Notes under the pieces: model-generated
Told to the model about the DNA's origin: nothing
The model's database searches: none
Seen by the model: the letters and a program-made list of their open reading frames with translations, nothing else
Source of the DNA: Rugamonas rivuli
GTDB taxonomy: Bacteria; Pseudomonadota; Gammaproteobacteria; Burkholderiales; Burkholderiaceae_D
Reading direction: 5' to 3'
Length of the DNA stretch: 64,000 nt
Assembly (NCBI RefSeq): GCF_009380165.1
Contig: NZ_WHUF01000003.1
Location: 1-64,000 of the forward strand
In this document: positions 57,825-64,000 of the stretch, in pieces
Layout of the letters: each line of letters begins with the position of its first letter
Numbering within the stretch: the first letter of the stretch is position 1
Program-made: the position numbers and the translations under genes

Positions 57825-57902
57825 CGTGTTCTCCGAAGTGGGCGCTCGGCAAGCAGCTGGCTGCTCACGGAGCATGAATTTGTTGCCAGTTTAACACATG
57901 AA

Positions 57903-57928
57903 TCTTAGGTCTTCTATAAGACATAAGA
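57903..57928. promoter_or_regulatory. nested dyad upstream of icd, candidate operator
   Basis: A 26-base dyad with 11 of 13 matching half-site positions: outer arms TCTTA (57903) and TAAGA (57924), inner arms GTCTT (57909) and AAGAC (57918), centre CTAT. It lies 79-104 bases before icd on the minus strand, in its promoter region. The regulator is not known; a GntR-type dimer would suit the geometry. Confidence 0.6.
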
Positions 57929-58022
57929 CAGGCGTTACCCATTATGCACCAGTATTTTAGTAGGCGCCACGGTTTTCCATGGCAGGCCGACAAGCCTACA
58001 CCAAAATCAACTTAAGTGAAGT

Positions 58023-58586
58023 ATGTCCCTCATTCTATTTAATAAACCTTTCCAGGTGCTGTGCCAGTTCTCCCCGCAGGACGGCCGCGCCACGCTGGCC
58101 GACCATCTGAAGATCCCGAACATCTACCCTGCAGGCCGTCTCGACGCCGACAGCGAAGGCTTGATGCTGCTCACCGACGACGGCAAGCTGCAGCACGCCA
58201 TCGCCCACCCCGACCACAAGGAACCCAAGGTCTACCTGGTGCAGGTGGACGGCGTGCCGGACGCCGACAGCCTGGCCCGGCTGCAGGCGCCGCTGGACCT
58301 GGGCGACTTCGTCACCAAGCCGTGCAAGGCGGTGCGGATCGCCGAACCGGAGTGGCTGTGGCCGCGCAATCCGCCCATCCGCAGCCGCGCCGACCAGCCG
58401 ACCAGCTGGCTGGCGATCACTCTGCAGGAAGGCAAGAACCGCCAGGTGCGGCGCATGACGGCGGCCGTCGGCCTGCCGACGCTGCGGCTGGTGCGCAGCG
58501 CCATCGGCGCCATCTCGCTGGCCACGCATCCGCTGATGCCGGGGGAATGGATGGAAGTGTCGGCCAAGGATGTGGCCGGCAAATGA
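58023..58586 (+). CDS. 23S rRNA pseudouridine synthase, RluE-like
   Basis: 187-aa RsuA/RluE-family pseudouridine synthase without the N-terminal S4 domain. The catalytic Asp lies in PAGRLDADSEGLMLLTDDG; FNKPFQVLCQF and EGKNRQVRRMTAAVGLPTLRLVR are the family blocks. Size and short N-terminus match RluE, which modifies 23S rRNA U2457 in E. coli; the site here is inferred. Confidence 0.9.
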   Translation: MSLILFNKPFQVLCQFSPQDGRATLADHLKIPNIYPAGRLDADSEGLMLLTDDGKLQHAIAHPDHKEPKVYLVQVDGVPDADSLARLQAPLDLGDFVTKPCKAVRIAEPEWLWPRNPPIRSRADQPTSWLAITLQEGKNRQVRRMTAAVGLPTLRLVRSAIGAISLATHPLMPGEWMEVSAKDVAGK

Positions 58587-58722
58587 TGCGTCGCAGCAAA
58601 TAAAATTCCGGAAATTTGCGCGTTTTGTGTCAACTGGAAATTTTCGGGCGGCGTTAATGAGCTAGATTCATATGAATCTTCGTTTTTTTTAGCTGGTTAA
58701 ATCTCTGCCAAAGGAAATCATC

Positions 58723-58944
58723 ATGTCCAAGATCATCGCTGCCCTGGTTGCCTCCCTGTTTGCCGCCTCCGCTTTCGCCGCAGCACCATCGGCCTCGGCC
58801 TCCGCTTCGGCCATGGCTTCGGCCCCGATGGCATCGGCCTCCGCTTCGGCTGACGCTTCCGCTCCTAAAGCCAAGAAAGCCAAAAAAGCCAAGAAAGCCG
58901 CCTCGGCTGAAGCTTCGGCCTCGGCTTCGATGCCAGCCAAGTAA
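58723..58944 (+). CDS. small exported Ala/Ser/Lys-rich protein
   Basis: 73-aa protein of unknown function. A signal peptide (~1-20, MSKIIAALVASLFAASAFAA) is followed by a low-complexity mature part: Ala-Ser repeats (ASASASAMASAPMASASASADASA), a basic block (PKAKKAKKAKKAA) and a second Ala-Ser stretch. The DNA is a run of related GCTTCGGCC/GCATCGGCC-type repeats. AAAGGA lies 7 bases before the start and a terminator follows, so expression is plausible. It is probably disordered. Confidence 0.75.
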   Translation: MSKIIAALVASLFAASAFAAAPSASASASAMASAPMASASASADASAPKAKKAKKAKKAASAEASASASMPAK

Positions 58945-58961
58945 TCGCCGCACTCCAGGCA

Positions 58962-58986
58962 AGCCGGCCATGCGCCGGCTTTTTTT
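58962..58986 (+). terminator. Rho-independent terminator of small Ala/Ser gene
   Basis: AGCCGGC-CATGC-GCCGGCT followed by a run of T (58980-58986), 17 bases after the stop at 58944. Confidence 0.93.
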
Positions 58987-59001
58987 ACGCCTACGCATGC
59001 G

Positions 59002-59034
59002 AAAAAACCCGCGCTGGCCAGAGGCCAGGCGGGT
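59002..59034 (-). terminator. Rho-independent terminator of rpsT
   Basis: On the minus strand CCCGCCTGGCC pairs with GGCCAGCGCGGG (one bulge) and is followed by six T residues, 26 bases past the rpsT stop. It sits back to back with the terminator at 58962. Confidence 0.9.
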
Positions 59035-59059
59035 TCTTGCTTTAAATCCCGGAAGGGAA

Positions 59060-59326
59060 TTAAGCGGACAGTGCTTTCAGAGCAGCTGCCAGACGGCTCT
59101 TATGGCGAGCTGCCTTGTTTTTGTGAATGATCTTCTTGTCGGCGATGCTGTCGATGGTCGACACGGACGATTGGAAGATTGCGGTCGCAGCAGCTTTGTC
59201 GCCGCCCTGGATCGCTTTGCGAACTGCTTTGATAGCGGTGCGCAGGGTCGAACGCTGGGACGAGTTGTGAGCGTTTTGCTTAACTGCTTGACGAGCGCGC
59301 TTACGCGCTTGTGCGGTATTTGCCAT
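59060..59326 (-). CDS. rpsT: 30S ribosomal protein S20
   Basis: 88-aa basic helical protein of the small subunit, binding 16S rRNA. The start [21 protein letters not shown] and the body ([41 protein letters not shown]) are typical. AGGAAA precedes the start at 59326; the longer frame to 59362 is not used. Divergent from murJ, a frequent arrangement in beta-proteobacteria. Confidence 0.97.
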   Translation of the reverse strand: MANTAQARKRARQAVKQNAHNSSQRSTLRTAIKAVRKAIQGGDKAAATAIFQSSVSTIDSIADKKIIHKNKAARHKSRLAAALKALSA

Positions 59327-59517
59327 GGAATTTCCTAAAACAGGGTAAAGGTGCGTTTGCAAACATTATTGTTTGCCAAACAGGTGCGTTCAGTGCGTCT
59401 GCCGAACCATGTGAGTCAAACTACTGCCTGCCAAACATTAGTGTCTGCGTAACAGAATTCTGTACAGCCTGCGATTATAGCGATGTTTTCTGTCAGGAGC
59501 AACTATAATCATCCCCC

Positions 59518-61068
59518 ATGAACTTGCTTAAAACTCTAGCCGCCATCTCCAGCATGACCATGCTGTCCCGCGTTACCGGATTATTGCGTGAAACCTTGTT
59601 TGCCCGGGCCTTCGGCGCCGGCGCCTACACGGACGCTTTCATCGTCGCGTTCCGCATCCCCAACCTGCTGCGCCGCCTGTTCGCCGAGGGCGCATTCTCC
59701 CAGGCCTTTGTGCCGATATTGTCGGAATACAAAAACCAGCACGGCCAGGAGGCCAGCAAGACGCTGGCCGACCATGTGGCCAACACGCTGGTGTGGTCCA
59801 CCCTGTTCGTCAGCGCGCTCGGCATCATCGGCGCACCGTTGTTTGTTTACCTCATCGCCACCGGCCTGGACAAGCAGCCCGGCGCCTTCGACGCCGCCGT
59901 CTGGATGACGCGGCTGATGTTCCCTTATATTAGCTTCATGGCTTTCGTCGCGCTGGCCGGCGGCGTGCTCAACACCTGGCGCCAGTTCAAGATCCCGGCC
60001 TTCACGCCGGTGCTGCTGAACCTGTCCTTCATCTCCGCCTCGCTGTTCCTGCAATCGCACATGGAACAGCCGATCTACGCCATGGCGATCGCCGTGTTCG
60101 TCGGCGGCATCCTGCAGGTGGCGATCCAGATCCCGGCGCTGATCAAGATCGGCATGCTGCCGACGCTGTCGTGGAACCCGGCGGCCGGCCTCGGCGATCC
60201 GGGCGTGCGCCGCGTGCTGAAGAAGATGGGGCCGGCCGTGTTTGCCGTGTCGGCAGCCCAGATCAGCCTGATGATCAACACCAGCATCGCCTCGCGCCTG
60301 GCCGAGGGCAGCATTTCCTGGCTGTCCTATGCCGACCGCCTGATGGAATTCCCGACCGCGCTGCTGGGCGTGGCGCTGGGCACGATCCTGCTCCCCAGCC
60401 TGTCGAAAGCGCAGTCCGACGGCGATCCGCAGGAATATTCCGATCTGCTGGACTGGGGCCTGCGCCTGACTTTCCTGCTGGCGCTGCCGGCGGCGGTGGG
60501 CATGGCCGCGCTGGCCAAGCCGCTGATCGCCACCCTCTTCCACTACGGTAAATTCACCGACGAAGCGGCCACGCAGTCGTCCTATCCGCTGATCGCCTAC
60601 AGCGCCGGCCTGCTGGGCATCATCCTGGTCAAGACGCTGGCGCCGGCGTTCTACGCGCGCCAGGATATCCGCACCCCGGTCAAGATCGCGACCGGCGTGC
60701 TGGTGGCGACGCAGCTGATGAACTGGATTTTCGTGCCCTACCTGAAAGTGTCGGGCCTGGCGCTGTCGATCGGCCTGGGCGCGTGCATCAACGCCAGCTT
60801 CCTGTACGCCGGCCTGCGCAAGCGCGGCATCTACACGCCCAAGGCGGGCTGGCCGCTGTTCTGCGCCAAATTGGCCGTGGCCTGCGTGCTGATGGGCGGT
60901 GCCGCCTGGTTTGGCGGCCAGCAGGTGGATTGGCTGGGCATGCAACACCAGACGCTGCTGCGCGTGGGCGCGCTGATGCTGTTGATCGGCCTGTGCGGCG
61001 CGGTGTACTTCGGCGCGCTGTTTGCGATGGGGTTCCGGCTCCGCGATATCAAGCGAACTGCGCGCTGA
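59518..61068 (+). CDS. murJ: lipid II flippase MurJ
   Basis: 516-aa MOP-superfamily membrane protein that flips lipid II for peptidoglycan synthesis. It has about 14 TM helices. Conserved motifs include SMTMLSRVTGLLRETLFARAFGAG, DAFIVAFRIPNLLRRLFAEGAFSQAFVP and the SYADRLMEFPTALLGVALGTILLP segment. Its length and start fit the family. A bidirectional terminator follows. Confidence 0.95.
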   Translation: MNLLKTLAAISSMTMLSRVTGLLRETLFARAFGAGAYTDAFIVAFRIPNLLRRLFAEGAFSQAFVPILSEYKNQHGQEASKTLADHVANTLVWSTLFVSALGIIGAPLFVYLIATGLDKQPGAFDAAVWMTRLMFPYISFMAFVALAGGVLNTWRQFKIPAFTPVLLNLSFISASLFLQSHMEQPIYAMAIAVFVGGILQVAIQIPALIKIGMLPTLSWNPAAGLGDPGVRRVLKKMGPAVFAVSAAQISLMINTSIASRLAEGSISWLSYADRLMEFPTALLGVALGTILLPSLSKAQSDGDPQEYSDLLDWGLRLTFLLALPAAVGMAALAKPLIATLFHYGKFTDEAATQSSYPLIAYSAGLLGIILVKTLAPAFYARQDIRTPVKIATGVLVATQLMNWIFVPYLKVSGLALSIGLGACINASFLYAGLRKRGIYTPKAGWPLFCAKLAVACVLMGGAAWFGGQQVDWLGMQHQTLLRVGALMLLIGLCGAVYFGALFAMGFRLRDIKRTAR

Positions 61069-61071
61069 CAT

Positions 61072-61099
61072 AAAAAAACCCGCCGAGGCGGGTTTTTTT
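61072..61099. terminator. bidirectional terminator between murJ and PEP-CTERM gene
   Basis: A7-CCCGCC-GA-GGCGGG-T7 is symmetric, so it can end both murJ (plus) and the convergent gene at 61116 (minus). Confidence 0.95.
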
Positions 61100-61115
61100 A
61101 CGTCACAGCTAAAAC

Positions 61116-61613
61116 TTAAGCTGCTTGTTTTGCTTTGCGACGGGCAACAACACCAACCAGTGCCAGGCCACCCAGCAGCATGCCGTAGGTTTCTGGTTCT
61201 GGTACGGCCGTTACCGAGTAGGTGCCGGTGTAGCTGGCGCCAGCGTCTGGAGCGCCGAACAGGCTCAGGGTCCATGGCGAATTGCCGGTCATTTCAACGC
61301 CCAGGAACTTCAGCTTGCCGGAGCTCGATTGCGACAGGTCGGCAACGACGAAACCGCTCGAGCTCGACAGGTTCGACAGATTCCAGAAAGCCAGTTTTTG
61401 ACCGGTAACGCTGATGGCGATGTCATACACGCCAGGAGCAGCTGCGGTGAAGGTGATCAGGTCCAGGTTGCCGGACAGAACGCCGTCGCCAACAACTTGG
61501 TTCCAGTTGTGCGAATCGCCGTCGGCGATAACGTTGATGTTTTGGTCGCCTGCAAAAGCACTAACCGAAGCAGCGGCCAGCAGAGCGCCAGCAACGAAAG
61601 ATTTCAATTTCAT
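61116..61613 (-). CDS. PEP-CTERM sorting domain protein (FxDxA-like)
   Basis: 165-aa secreted protein. A signal peptide (~1-22, cleaved after AFA) and a beta-rich middle (VYDIAISVTGQKLAFWNLS, WTLSLFGAPDAGASYTGTYSV) precede a C-terminal VPEPETYGMLLGGLALVGVVARRKAKQAA, the exosortase-dependent anchor. The pattern fits the FxDxA PEP-CTERM subfamily. AAGGAAA precedes the start. An extended -10 element lies at 61691-61699. Confidence 0.9.
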   Translation of the reverse strand: MKLKSFVAGALLAAASVSAFAGDQNINVIADGDSHNWNQVVGDGVLSGNLDLITFTAAAPGVYDIAISVTGQKLAFWNLSNLSSSSGFVVADLSQSSSGKLKFLGVEMTGNSPWTLSLFGAPDAGASYTGTYSVTAVPEPETYGMLLGGLALVGVVARRKAKQAA

Positions 61614-61690
61614 GTGATTTCCTTAATCAAACGAATTGTGGCTGCGCTTTCGCCAACCACCGTATAGTTAATAGGAGTACTTCGGAAAGA

Positions 61691-61699
61691 ATCATAACA
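61691..61699 (-). promoter_or_regulatory. candidate extended -10 promoter of PEP-CTERM gene
   Basis: On the minus strand TGTTATGAT is an extended -10 (TGn-TATGAT) 78 bases before the start at 61613. No good -35 box is seen. The rest of the 61614-61853 gap is AT-rich and empty. Confidence 0.4.
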
Positions 61700-61853
61700 T
61701 AAGAATATCAATCCGCATTGTAATTTTTCCACTTTTCATTTCTATAAAACAACTTTTTCCACCTTATGAAAATAACAGGGAAAATGTCGCCTTATTAAGA
61801 GAAAAAAGTGACAATTCGAGAGAAAAATTTTCCGAAGTGTGGCTTCCAAGCCG

Positions 61854-62528
61854 CTATTCTTGCGGGATTGGGGGCGGTTCGGGGGTGGCGGGCTCTTCCG
61901 GAGTCGGGGGTGCCTCCGGTTCCTGCGGCGGCGTCACCGGAGCCTCCACCGGCGGCGGTGGCGCGGCGGGAGATGGTGGTGGAGCGACTGGCTGTAGTCC
62001 AGGTACAGGCGCGGTGACGCGCGGAGCCGGCCCGGTCATTTCGGACGGCGCCGCCCCCGCCAGCGACATCGAAAACTTCCAGTCGGAAATATGACTCTTG
62101 CCGTCAAACCCGATAAACCGGGAGGGGAAATTCCCTACTTTCACCGGCTTGGCGTCGGACAGGCTGTAGACCGCCAGCACGCCGACCTTGTCGCCCAGAT
62201 ATTGGATGCCCCACTCCGCCTTGCCGGTGATCGGATCGACAAACAACTTGCGCAGATGGCGGCGGGTGCCGGGGAAACGCGGGTCTTTGAGCAACTCCTT
62301 GAGCGAAGGCGGCTGCGGCGGCTGGCCGGACGGCGTGGCATCGGCATAACTCTTCAAGGCATCGCTGAAGGCAGCGCCGATATCGAGCAATTCGTTCTCC
62401 GCCCTGCTGCGCTGTATCACCGAACCCAGCTTCAGCGCCGACGCCGTCACCAGCCCGATGATCGCCAGCAGGATGATCAGGCTCAGATAGGTAAAGCCGC
62501 CGCTGCGGCCGGGGCGCGGAGCACGCAT
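61854..62528 (-). CDS. atypical pseudopilin-like protein with Pro-rich tail
   Basis: 224-aa protein. Its N-terminus is prepilin-like: a basic leader (MRAPRPGRSGG) and then FTYLSLIILLAIIGLVTASAL, but position +5 is Ser instead of the conserved Glu. The globular part (~40-150) resembles type II secretion pseudopilins (FVDPITGKAEWGIQYLGDKVGVLAVYSLSDAKP). The last ~65 residues are Pro/Glu/Ala-rich (PPTPEEPATPEPPPIPQE). Its start overlaps the stop of the preceding pseudopilin gene (TGATG). It is probably a minor pseudopilin. Confidence 0.78.
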   Translation of the reverse strand: MRAPRPGRSGGFTYLSLIILLAIIGLVTASALKLGSVIQRSRAENELLDIGAAFSDALKSYADATPSGQPPQPPSLKELLKDPRFPGTRRHLRKLFVDPITGKAEWGIQYLGDKVGVLAVYSLSDAKPVKVGNFPSRFIGFDGKSHISDWKFSMSLAGAAPSEMTGPAPRVTAPVPGLQPVAPPPSPAAPPPPVEAPVTPPQEPEAPPTPEEPATPEPPPIPQE

Positions 62529-62899
62529 CACCAGTCGGAATACGGTTTGCCGCTGCGGTCGGTGCCGGGGGCGCCGCTCTTGATGTTGTAGATCCCGCCC
62601 TTGGCGACATCCTCCGGCGGCACGATGATCCACGTGCTATCGCTGTCGGTGATCGGATCGACCGGCATCGCCCGCAGATACTTCTTCTCCACCAGCTGCT
62701 CCAGCGTGTCCGGATAGCGGCCGGTGTCGCCATAGTACTGGTCCAGCACCTGCCGCACATTGCGCAGGTTATCGGCCAGCACGATCTCCTTGGACTTGTC
62801 GACGCTGGGGAAATAGCGCGGCACGGCCAGGGTCAACAGCAAGGCGATGATGCCCAGCACCACCAGCAGCTCGATCAGCGTGAATCCTTTGGTTTTCAT
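62528..62899 (-). CDS. GspG-like pseudopilin
   Basis: 123-aa type II secretion/pilus-like pseudopilin. The short leader MKTKG is cut before [21 protein letters not shown], with Glu5 present. The C-terminal part (DNLRNVRQVLDQYYGDTGRYPDTLEQLVEKKYLRAMPVDPITDSDSTWI) is of the GspG type. It starts 2 bases after the previous pseudopilin stop and is coupled to the next gene. An ATG at 62908 is possible but less typical. Confidence 0.88.
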   Translation of the reverse strand: MKTKGFTLIELLVVLGIIALLLTLAVPRYFPSVDKSKEIVLADNLRNVRQVLDQYYGDTGRYPDTLEQLVEKKYLRAMPVDPITDSDSTWIIVPPEDVAKGGIYNIKSGAPGTDRSGKPYSDW

Positions 62900-62901
62900 C
62901 G

Positions 62902-63378
62902 TCACCATTTTCTATACGGCACACCGTTCAGGCCGGTCTTGTCGCTCAGGCTGTAGACATCGTAGACATCCTCGCCCTCCCGGGGCTGGTCGGCGTCGCT
63001 GGCGTAGCTGCGCTTGCCCCAGGTTTGCGATTCGCCCAGCGACGCATCCGGGTTGAAGGGATCGCGCGGCACCCGGCGTAAAAAATACATCTTGGTGTGC
63101 TTGGGATTCTGCAAATCCGGCACGCCCTCCACCAGCAGCTCCAGCGTCTTCGGGTAGCCGGTGGACGCCAGCGTCTTGGCGATCCGGCCCTGGTCGTAGG
63201 CCAGCTTGTAGGCGTCCAGCGCGTGGCGGATCTGGTGCAGTCCCTCGCGCAACTCCTGCTCCTGGCGGCGCTGCACCACCACGTGCGCGGTAGGCACCAC
63301 CAGCGCGCTGAGCAGGCCGAGGATGGCCAGCGTCACCAACAGCTCGATCAGCGTGAACCCGCGGACGCGCTTCATCAT
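62902..63378 (-). CDS. GspG-like pseudopilin
   Basis: 158-aa pseudopilin. The leader MMKRVRG precedes [23 protein letters not shown] with Glu5 present. The soluble part follows the GspG pattern ([73 protein letters not shown]). It begins 4 bases after the secretin stop, in the same operon. Confidence 0.9.
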   Translation of the reverse strand: MMKRVRGFTLIELLVTLAILGLLSALVVPTAHVVVQRRQEQELREGLHQIRHALDAYKLAYDQGRIAKTLASTGYPKTLELLVEGVPDLQNPKHTKMYFLRRVPRDPFNPDASLGESQTWGKRSYASDADQPREGEDVYDVYSLSDKTGLNGVPYRKW

Positions 63379-63382
63379 GTGC

Positions 63383-64000
63383 TTACTGCTGCACCGGCTG
63401 GGTCGGTGCGGGTTCCGGTTCCGGCGGCGGCAGCACCGGCTGCGGCTGTTGTCCCTGCGACGGCGGCAACGGCGCCGGCTGCCCCTGCGACAAGGGCATC
63501 GCCTGCACCGGCGGGCGCAACGGCGCCGTCTGCACGCCCGCTGGCGGCGGCAAGGCGCCCGGCGGCGGCGGCATGGCCACGGACGGACGCGCGCTCATGT
63601 CGGGACGGCGGCGGAAGCTGGCCTCGGTGCCGGCCGAGAACTCCGACGCCGACGCCTCCGGACGCTGCACATTGCGGATCAGGTGCGGCGTGATCGACAG
63701 CACGATCTCGGTCTTCTGGTTGTCGTCGCGCTTGCTGCCGAACAGGCGGCCGACGATGGGCAGGTCGCCCGCGCCCGGCACGTGGTTGGCGGTACCGCGC
63801 TCCTCGCTGTTGATCAGGCCGGCGAGCACCTGGTTTTCGCCATCCTTCAGCTGCAGCATGGTGGTGGCCTGGCGCGTGCCGATCTGGTAGGCGGTGCCGC
63901 CGGTCTTGGTGGTGAGCGTGCCGGTCAGGTTGCTGACTTCCAGCTGCACGCGGATCGCCACCTCGTCGTTCAGGTAGATGGTGGGCTCGACGTTCAGCGT
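63383..64000 (-). CDS. secretin C-terminal part (GspD/PilQ-like), partial
   Basis: The gene enters from beyond the right edge; 205 codons are visible. The frame is open through 64000 ([14 protein letters not shown]). The secretin core end is clear: [80 protein letters not shown] long tail (~120 residues) rich in Pro, Gln and Ala follows. It should form the outer-membrane channel used with the three pseudopilins downstream. Confidence 0.9.
   Translation of the reverse strand, partial: TLNVEPTIYLNDEVAIRVQLEVSNLTGTLTTKTGGTAYQIGTRQATTMLQLKDGENQVLAGLINSEERGTANHVPGAGDLPIVGRLFGSKRDDNQKTEIVLSITPHLIRNVQRPEASASEFSAGTEASFRRRPDMSARPSVAMPPPPGALPPPAGVQTAPLRPPVQAMPLSQGQPAPLPPSQGQQPQPVLPPPEPEPAPTQPVQQ

Noticed and set aside
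58786..58935. Ala/Ser-repeat DNA considered as a non-coding satellite
   Set aside because: It lies in frame within a gene with signal peptide, ribosome site and terminator.

Overview
The window reads as a chromosomal segment of a GC-rich beta-proteobacterium of the Oxalobacteraceae type (Massilia / Duganella / Janthinobacterium-like). The pointers are a Burkholderiales-type 16S rRNA 5' end and leader, a beta-proteobacterial trimeric porin, the cysI-DUF934-cysH-cysD-cysN-cobA order, a methylcitrate operon of the acnD-prpF type, and two PEP-CTERM proteins. Placement to genus is inference. I see no prophage, transposase, CRISPR array or plasmid gene; this is mostly core genome with a few lineage-specific secreted and envelope proteins.

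Layout. 1-576: the 5' end of a 16S rRNA gene leaving the window on the minus strand, with leader, boxA and an rrn P1 promoter. 577-4788: a PEP-CTERM protein, a LytS/LytTR two-component pair and an orphan PAS histidine kinase. 4785-7651 (minus): porin, methyltransferase, CysB-type LysR regulator. 7805-13865 (plus): assimilatory sulfate reduction by the APS-reductase route (sulfite reductase, DUF934, APS reductase, ATP sulfurylase CysDN, SUMT for siroheme). 13905-17217: a helical-repeat protein coupled to glutaminyl cyclase, a LysR/lipocalin-like divergent pair and a small CbiX chelatase. 17220-21117: lptFG divergent from pepA. 21132-23442: small unknowns, an AT-rich gap and xthA. 23439-27164: a very long six-PAS GGDEF/EAL protein.

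27247-38852 is a propionate/acetate island: prpB-prpC-acnD-prpF-prpE-yjcH-actP on the minus strand, divergent from prpR, with a textbook sigma-54 promoter and repeated GTTTCA/TGAAAC elements between them. 38985-44108 holds a secreted alpha/beta hydrolase, a second LytS/LytTR pair and a convergent FtsX/MacB-like permease without its ATPase. 44240-50902 holds two tandem giant periplasmic tricorn-like S41 peptidases. 51071-53676 is clpS-clpA. 54001-58944 holds a cold-shock protein, a membrane glutaredoxin, a small six-cysteine secreted protein, chrA, icd, an RluE-like pseudouridine synthase and an Ala/Ser/Lys-rich secreted peptide. 59060-61613 holds rpsT, murJ and a second PEP-CTERM protein. 61854-64000 (minus) is the distal part of a type II secretion/pilus-like operon: three pseudopilin-like proteins and the C-terminus of a secretin.

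Functional links. CysB, the cys operon, CobA and CbiX together cover most of siroheme-dependent sulfate assimilation. The prp operon couples uptake (ActP/YjcH), activation (PrpE) and the methylcitrate cycle under PrpR. The most unusual items are the six-cysteine secreted protein with mirror-symmetric cysteine spacing (54907-55101), the twin tricorn-like peptidases, an atypical pseudopilin without Glu5, and several strong unexplained palindromes (44199-44235, 54337-54356, 57903-57928). No item is clearly a wholly new system.
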